From Aspidiotus rigidus (taxonomy: Eukaryota; Arthropoda; Insecta; Hemiptera; Diaspididae): DNA of 64,000 nucleotides. The notes beneath the pieces are model-generated. The model made no database searches, was not told where the DNA came from, and saw only the letters and a list, made by a program, of their open reading frames with translations. Every line of letters starts with the position of its first letter. The first letter of the stretch is position 1. Below, piece by piece: positions 57,740-64,000 of the stretch. The position numbers and the translations under genes were made by a program. The DNA is taken from assembly GCA_035079385.1 (NCBI GenBank), contig JAVHKY010000037.1, positions 3,534,001 to 3,598,000 of the forward strand, read 5' to 3'.

Positions 57740-59110
57740 TCATGTATATGTCACCGTGAAAGTTGATAATTAAGGGATATCGACATTGACTAGTGATTGT
57801 CGACAATAACGTACTAATTTAGGGAAAGTCGAAAATAGAACATATTTATTGACATTGACTAGGTATTGTGTACATTCACTAGCGATTGTTAATGATTACG
57901 GGGAGCTCTTAGTGAATGTTAGAAAATGAATACATATTTGAGGATATGTCGTCAATATAAAGGTAAGAAACAATATAACAACATTTAGACATTTTTCCAG
58001 CTGTATCTGTAAAAAGAAACTACTACTGTGTAATTCTGATTATTTATCACCTCCCTACTAACAATTGACACAGCGTTTCGGACGGCCAATGTGGCAGAAA
58101 AGCTAGTGTTTTCTCAAAAAAAGTGGCAATTTCACACGCAACAACAGCAGATTTGACAGCGTTTCTGCTGCGTGTGACAGCGTAAAGCAGAAACGTGGCA
58201 ATTTCACGCGCACGCGGTGGAAACGCTGTCAGATCTGCTGCTCAATTGTTACTAGGGAGCAGTACGTATACTACCGTGGCATTTGGAGTTGCATAGGAAG
58301 CCACTTTTGAAGCAGAGACATCATTTAGTGTTGCATTTCTTAGTGCACATACACCGGACAAAACCTTGGCCGTTACCTACAGCTTGAGCTGTAGCGACTG
58401 ATCAAAGGGACGTTTCTTCTTTTGGTATATCTTTTAACTTTAAGAACTTTTCGTGGGACAACTGAAACTATGAACGGACTTACAATTGTTCTAGAATACC
58501 ATTACGAGTACTAAGCTTGAAGAAGTTGTCCTCGGTGATCTCGGTGATCTCCGTAACACAACCAAGTACATTTTGCGCATCAGTCTTTCCACAATCCACA
58601 TCTGGAATTCCTATGCGAACTGTTGTAGGTATTCCCTATTTTCGGTGCAGGAAAATTCTTGTCTGACTGAAATTTCATACGTTTTGCTTGAAGAGTAAGA
58701 TGATATACTGACTCCTTCCTCTTCTTACTTATGTCGACTTTTTGAAAGCACGGGACATGCAGTATAGGCCTACATATTAGATTACGGTACAATTCTATCA
58801 GGATCGCATGATTGTATGATTTTTGTTCGAATAAATATAATTATTATCAACATTCCCTATGAGCTACTAGCGATTGTCGAAAATTACTAGGTTTTGTACA
58901 CAATACCTAGTTAATGTTGATAAAAACATTTTGATTTTCAACTTTAACTACCATTTTCAGGTACGGTCGACATCAACTAGTGATTGTCGACATTACCTAA
59001 TTATCGACATTCACGGTTACATAATTATACAAAGGAATAGAAATTTGAAAAATTTCCACTTCCGAGCTATACATAGTATAAAAAGAGGAAAAATTTCCAA
59101 CACTTATAGT
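57740..59110. repeat. direct repeats of ACTAGTGATTGTCGACA-type words
   Basis: Close variants occur at 57781-57806 (CATTGACTAGTGATTGTCGA), 57861-57900, 58860-58915 and 58967-58992 (CATCAACTAGTGATTGTCGA). The two groups lie about 1.1 kb apart in the same orientation and enclose the 209-bp foldback at 58051. 59032-59110 has family B words. Confidence 0.55.
58051..58259. mobile_element. 209-bp foldback/MITE with nested palindromes
   Basis: The ends CTCCCTACTAACAATTGA (58051-58068) and the complement of 58242-58259 (CTCCCTAGTAACAATTGA) differ at one of 18 bases. Inside, CAGCAGATTTGACAGCGTTT (58145-58164) pairs with 58221-58240 at 19 of 20. A third inner stem, GTTTCTGCT with AGCAGAAAC, closes the tip. 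No clear target duplication is seen. Confidence 0.75.
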
Positions 59111-59794
59111 AGTCATTACAGACCCTTCAAAACACGAGATCGCCAACTTCACTAATTCGTTGGTTCTCCGGTCAATCTTCAAAACTTCAACACAAGCTCT
59201 TATGGAGAGTTGACACTCTCGACTCATTTTTCTCGGTAAATACTCAGTTTTTCAACAAAATGAAAAGATATGAATTTATTCCGTATGAAATTTTCTTTCA
59301 GATGCGTTCAACTTTGAGTGAATTCATGAAATTTTCCTCCCCATAAGAATACATTAAGTGCGACTCCGCAACATCTGGTGGGATAATATCTCCTGAAGGC
59401 TTTCTCTGAATTTGAACTAGCCTACACAAATTCTTCTAATTAAGGTTGATGACGTCACTCTTACGTCTTGTTCTCAACGTTCCCAAATTCCTCCTCACAT
59501 ACACTTATAAGTACAGCTCAATAGTCGAAAATATTTAAAGTCTCTGAACATTTTTCTGAAAATTATGACGTCATCTAAGTCAGACGCATGAACTTGAGCA
59601 TATTGTAGTTGACATTCAACGACATGACGTCAAATGTTTTTCTTTTCCTACAGTGATAAAATTTTTTTCCTGATGAAGGTAGTATTCTACACATTCTATC
59701 TTTTCATCAATTTTTGATCAAAGATCATGATAGTTATCATAAGACTTGTCCTGGAAGTTTGAAGTAAGGAAAAGTTTGAACGCTGTAAAATAAG
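59111..59794. other. unannotated sequence with TGACGTCA words
   Basis: GATGACGTCACTCTTACGTC (about 59448) and ATGACGTCATCTAAGTCAGA (about 59565) repeat the words of 20.5 kb. No coding signal. Confidence 0.5.
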
Positions 59795-60480
59795 ATTTTA
59801 GGAAAGCAAGAAGAAAGGAACCTACTAGTACCTTACAAAGAAGACGAAGGCGCCCTACCTCGCTTCTTTCGTCTGAGGATTCGATCTCTGAAGTTAAAAG
59901 GTGGTCTCATCATTTTGATAGCATGAAATGCATTTTATGCCGAGCAGACGATGAAAAGCAAGCATTTCACGAAGTACAGACAGTAGTATTGCGAGCAAAA
60001 TTGAAAAATATTCTTTAAATACTAAAGTTGATCTTCTGGAAGCTCGTTTATTGCATCTCTCCGCTTCTGATAACGGTATAGCATACGAAATTAAATATCA
60101 TTTAAATTGTCTTGCAGTTCATGATAGACGAACCATAGTAAATTTCCTGGAACCGGAAGAAGGTTGTAATAAAAATCTAATCAAACTGATTTCTACTCAG
60201 GGATAAATTCACGTAGCACACCGGAAAAAATTTTGAATATGAATGAGGTAAAACGCCTTATTCATAAATATCGTTCACAACAATTTTTGTAAGAGTAAAA
60301 ACTTAAAGAAGTACCTAAAGTCTTCATTTTTAAATACCTAATATTCCAAACATTGATTTTAGCAAATCCAATTAGCAAAATATGCCGCAAATGGTTATCC
60401 TGAAGGGACAAAAAATTCCGTAGTTTACGAGTACAAAAATCACAATAGTCAAAATCATTGAGTTATTTTGTCAATGAACT
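59795..60480 (+). pseudogene. N-terminal part of the large repetitive protein family
   Basis: A plus frame from about 59800 to 60019 reads SISEVKRWSHHFDSMKCILC, then RADDEKQAFHEVQTVVLRAK and LKNIL. After a frameshift, 60020-60205 reads VDLLEARLLHLSASDNGIAY, then EIKYHLNCLAVHDRR. Further on come MNEVKRLIHKY (about 60240) and, near 60430, VYEYKNHN. The pattern CxxC, HEV, LL-LSA-D-A-E-KYH-CL matches, from memory, the zinc-binding start of the same large uncharacterised metazoan family whose middle lies at 44.7 kb and C-terminus at 16.2 kb. Several stops are present. It carries no inverted repeats that I can see. Confidence 0.55.
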
Positions 60481-63400
60481 GAAAGTACGTAGAAAAAAAA
60501 ATTGGGGGAGGGCTTGGGAGTGGAGAAACGGGAGGGAAAAGGTGTGTTAACAAGGACTCTATAGATGTAAAATTAAATTCGGAATAATTCACGTGATTAT
60601 AAATTTTCTTCTAGTATCGACAGTTTTTGCTTTAAAGACCAATAATCAAATTTGATGTATTTTTGGAACACGTTTTCTAAATTTGGACCCCAGGGGTTGA
60701 TTTAAATGACTGTTTCATAAATGTAAAAAGAAGGAGAGCCTTGAATGAAGGAACAACTTTTGAGTAAACAATTTTTTTGTAAAACTTATACGAGAGAAAA
60801 TACACGCAATTTTAAGAAAGGGGATTGGTTCCTGCGAGGGGGAGGTCTGAAAAAAGTTGTACCAGAGCCTAATTCGTTCTGAATACGTTCTAGATTAGAA
60901 ACCAGTCATTAAAATGTTTTGACATGCCGATCGCGCGGATTGGGGAATTCAACTATGCCATCTGTAGGAGATGACATACTCACTCTCTATTATGTATCTC
61001 AATAATTCAAATTCACTTTTTTCTTCCTTGTCTCGAAAGTCAACATGTTTCTGAATCCCTCTCCTGTCATGTATATTTCGAAATAAGTCCCCCTCCTATC
61101 ATTATATAGCTCAGAAGTCGAAATCCTTCCAAGTCTTGTTCCCATTATCTATAACTCAGAAGTCGAAATTTTTTCAGGCCCCACTCAGGTCATACATAGC
61201 TGGGAAGTCTAAATTTTCCCCGCTCTTATCATGCAGCTCAGAAGCAGAAATTCTTCCAAGTCCCACGTTTTTCCGAACCACCCGGCTACGCGCCCGGACT
61301 TTCTTTTCAAATGACCTCTCCATAAAACAGGTTTTCTGCTCCTCTCAATTAGCTCCTTTAATAAAGTCCAGAGTTTATTTTTCAATTTTTTTCGCAGATC
61401 AAGTACGTTTTTGTACCAACTTTCGATCACGTCACGATGTGACCACCTTAGCCTACATCCCTTAGCTTGGGCCCTCTGAATCATGACCCAGCTTCTACGG
61501 CTACTTTATTCTGTATATTAGGCCCATATATTGGCTCAAAACTCGACACTTCTCCAAGTTCCTAAAGTAGGTCAAAGCCACGTATATCGCATACAACGTC
61601 ACCAAAGTGTTGAAATTTTTGCTTGCTGGATTTCTTACTTCCCCTCCGCCAAGCAAGATTCGGCGTACAATATTGGAAAAAACATTTCCTTTCAGCCCTA
61701 CCTAGTAAAATCTTGATTGTGATTCAATTGTAAATTGATTCTAATAGATGACATACAGCTTATTACAGCCTCTTTTGAACGATTGAATAAAATTATCTAT
61801 AAAGAAAACGTTACCTCATTTTTTTCCTGACTAAGTGAAGGCCTGCGAAGAATACCTATACGGTCTTCGTCTAGCGTAATATTAAGTTTGAAACACGTGT
61901 AGAATGTGATAATAATGAAATACCTTCGAAACATTCCATTCATGTTTTACCTCAACTTAATTAAGTTAAAAGTATCAAAGTGTGCACTGAAAAATTTAGA
62001 GACGGTATCGAACTGGGACTGTATAACTAATTTCTACTAATCGAAAGAATACCTGAGCAAAAGAAAAAAAAGCTTGTAACTCACAATTAAGATGACAAAA
62101 GGTACCATTTTAACATTCTAAAAAATCTTCTCTAGGACAACAAAGTACGACGTAGTTTCGAGACGGAATAAAATGAAAATGGAAAACTAATTAATGAAAC
62201 AGATCTGACCTACATTTCAAAAAATAAAAAAATAGTTTATCGAAGTTTTCGAAAAGAATTTCATCGTAAAATTCGAAATTTTTCTTTTTTTTTTTTATTC
62301 ATTTCATTCTCTCGATGAATATACGGTACGTCGGTATTTGCGAAAATTTTTCGGACGCTACACACATCGCAGGCTACGTCTCTATAATATTCTAATTATG
62401 GGCTGAAAAACAAGCGACAAAGACAATGCAGTCGTTCTAACGACCTTGATAAAAGTAACACATTGCCTCATTCCGAACACGAACGATAGTCGAATTTTAG
62501 GCCAACTTTTAGTCGAGCCTATCTGTAAACTCACGGAATAATCTTGCGCGCCATTCGAGAAACTGTAAGTTATCAGGTATGCTAATGATGGGTCAGAACC
62601 AATTTTCCAGGAAAATTTGGGTTAGCGAAACATCGCCAGTTTGGATCTTGGCCCGACTAATTTAAATAATGCAAACGAATACTCTGGAGAGCAGCAGCTT
62701 AAAGCGTGTAGATACACGTTTAGACGACACGAAATAGATTCGGAATGTGAATACCGATGAAAAAAATCGAAATGAACATTACGAATATCTGAATTCTTAG
62801 CTGTTTATTGTCAAAGGATAGTCGACGCGACCTCAAAACCTGCGCGTATTGAATTAGATTGCTTATTTTTCATCATGTACTTCATTCCTTGGGCATATTT
62901 TTTCTCCTGAAAGAAATATTGTATGTACCCTGATCAACCTCATAAGTTATGCCATTATACGATAGAAAATTCAAAATTTTATAAGAACTAAGTTCAATAC
63001 AATATTTTCATAAGTGACATAAACAAAGACTACCTACGTATTTCTTGAGAGAAGGGAGGGAGGAAAAAGGTGAACATCAGTATTTCAATAATTTAGCCAA
63101 GAACGAAAATTAGTTCTGGACCATAACTTGACCGTGGCGTATTTAGGGAATTTTTAATGGTGATGGTGACTGCCACGTAAAAGTTTATTATGGTGCTCCA
63201 AGGGGTCCATTTAGGAGGGGGAAGAGGAAACTTTGAAGACTGGGTAAATTTGGAAAAAGTACACAGAATAACTTTATTATTTGATTTGGAGTCGAAAAAA
63301 TATTTGATAGAATTTTTTTTGCAGCTGCTTCTTCGTTTGGCTTTTTGGGCCCCAAAATCTGACAAACTTAGAGATTTTCAATAGAGCGACCAAGAAAAAA

Positions 63401-64000
63401 GAGATCTGCGAGAATATACAAGCAAATATCGTTTCTTCTTTTTAAAATTTATCATATCACTTTTGAGGTCATCCACTTCCAAAATTCGCACGTGAGTTTG
63501 CGTATACACAACCTTGGAACTGAGAAGAATTTCGATCATCCGACGAAATGCCGCTTTGACCTCAAAGAATTTCAATCTCCTATCTCCTCTGTGTTCAAAT
63601 TTTCGTACACATGCACTTATATTATACTCGTTTAATCCATATCCTAAACTATGTAAACTAGGCTGAAGTAGTTTTGGGCAAGGCTAGGCTAAAGGCTTAT
63701 TCCAAGTCGCATAAACGAGGATTGAAACTGGGATGGGCTAACTTTGGATCTGTGGAGGAAGGGGGTGAATGAGCAGAGCAAGTGAGACCGTCAGTTGGTT
63801 AGCCCGACATATAATCAGGCATATACTTACTAGGCTACAAAATACTAGTGGAGGAGGAAGGTGAGCGAGCTTAGAGCGAGTTAGCTCGTCAGCTAGCGAG
63901 AATACAGTATATATCTGAGCCAATATATATTATCTAGTGTACCTCGTTAGTATACAGAGAAAAATAGCCAAGTGCAAGGAGCCTCTATAAGCACGAAGCG
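60481..64000. other. mostly unannotated; family B and CTAG repeat words
   Basis: 61075-61265 holds three inverted family B units (TCATTATATAGCTCAGAAGT, then CGAAATCCTTCCAAGTC). 61320-61380 has CCATAAAACAGGTTTTCTGC. 63130-63150 has CCGTGGCGTATTTAGGGAA, possibly a lone hAT-like end. 63610-64000 is a CTAG/TATA block with GAGCGAGCTTAGAGCGAG-type words that runs off the window. No gene is supported. Confidence 0.45.

Overview
This is a 64 kb piece of an AT-rich animal genome, almost certainly an arthropod and probably an insect. It holds no bacterial operons, no rRNA and no convincing tRNA. It is crowded with decayed eukaryotic mobile elements: R1/I-like non-LTR retrotransposons, Penelope-like elements (PLEs) with GIY-YIG endonuclease, a BEL/Pao reverse-transcriptase remnant, a mariner-superfamily transposase, a MULE transposase tail and hAT-like MITEs. 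R1-like and BEL/Pao elements together point to arthropods; I cannot name the species.

Layout. 1-8.4 kb: two tandem 5'-truncated R1-like copies (1.74-3.58 and 4.87-6.04 kb), then a CTAG/TATA-rich repeat block. 8.4-10.6 kb: PLE copy 1, broken by frameshifts and by a 142-bp hAT-like MITE with a perfect 8-bp target-site duplication (TSD). 15.5-17.3 kb: an element with ~290-bp inverted ends flanked by TA, carrying the C-terminal end of a large uncharacterised repetitive protein family. 19.8-24 kb: a degenerate RT, TGACGTCA-rich repeats, a second hAT-like MITE and a third R1-like copy on the minus strand. 25.1-27.4 kb: PLE copy 2 on the minus strand, the best preserved element here, bounded by identical 123-bp inverted repeats and a candidate 12-bp TSD. 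28.4-34.3 kb: PLE, BEL/Pao, mariner and RT-RNase H remnants. 37.1-37.9 kb: a minisatellite with six copies of a conserved core. 39.2-39.6 kb: MULE transposase with SWIM zinc finger. 44-45.3 and 59.8-60.5 kb: more pieces of the same uncharacterised protein family (middle and N-terminal parts). 49.4-51.1 kb: a heavily decayed R1-like RT. 55.0-55.6 kb: a MITE with a 60-bp-arm hairpin.

The only candidate host protein gene is a 258-codon reading frame on the minus strand at 53.5-54.3 kb, of unknown function. The rest is unique AT-rich DNA or several dispersed repeat families. The best-defined of these (called family A here) has five copies of a ~45-bp terminal motif, each beside CTAG/TATA-rich sequence.

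No gene set here works as a pathway. The biology is that of an accumulating transposon graveyard, with nested insertions giving relative ages. The points most worth following are the long-TIR element tied to the uncharacterised protein family, the inverted-repeat PLE with ribozyme-like ends, and repeat family A. All family assignments rest on reading motifs by eye; no database search was run.
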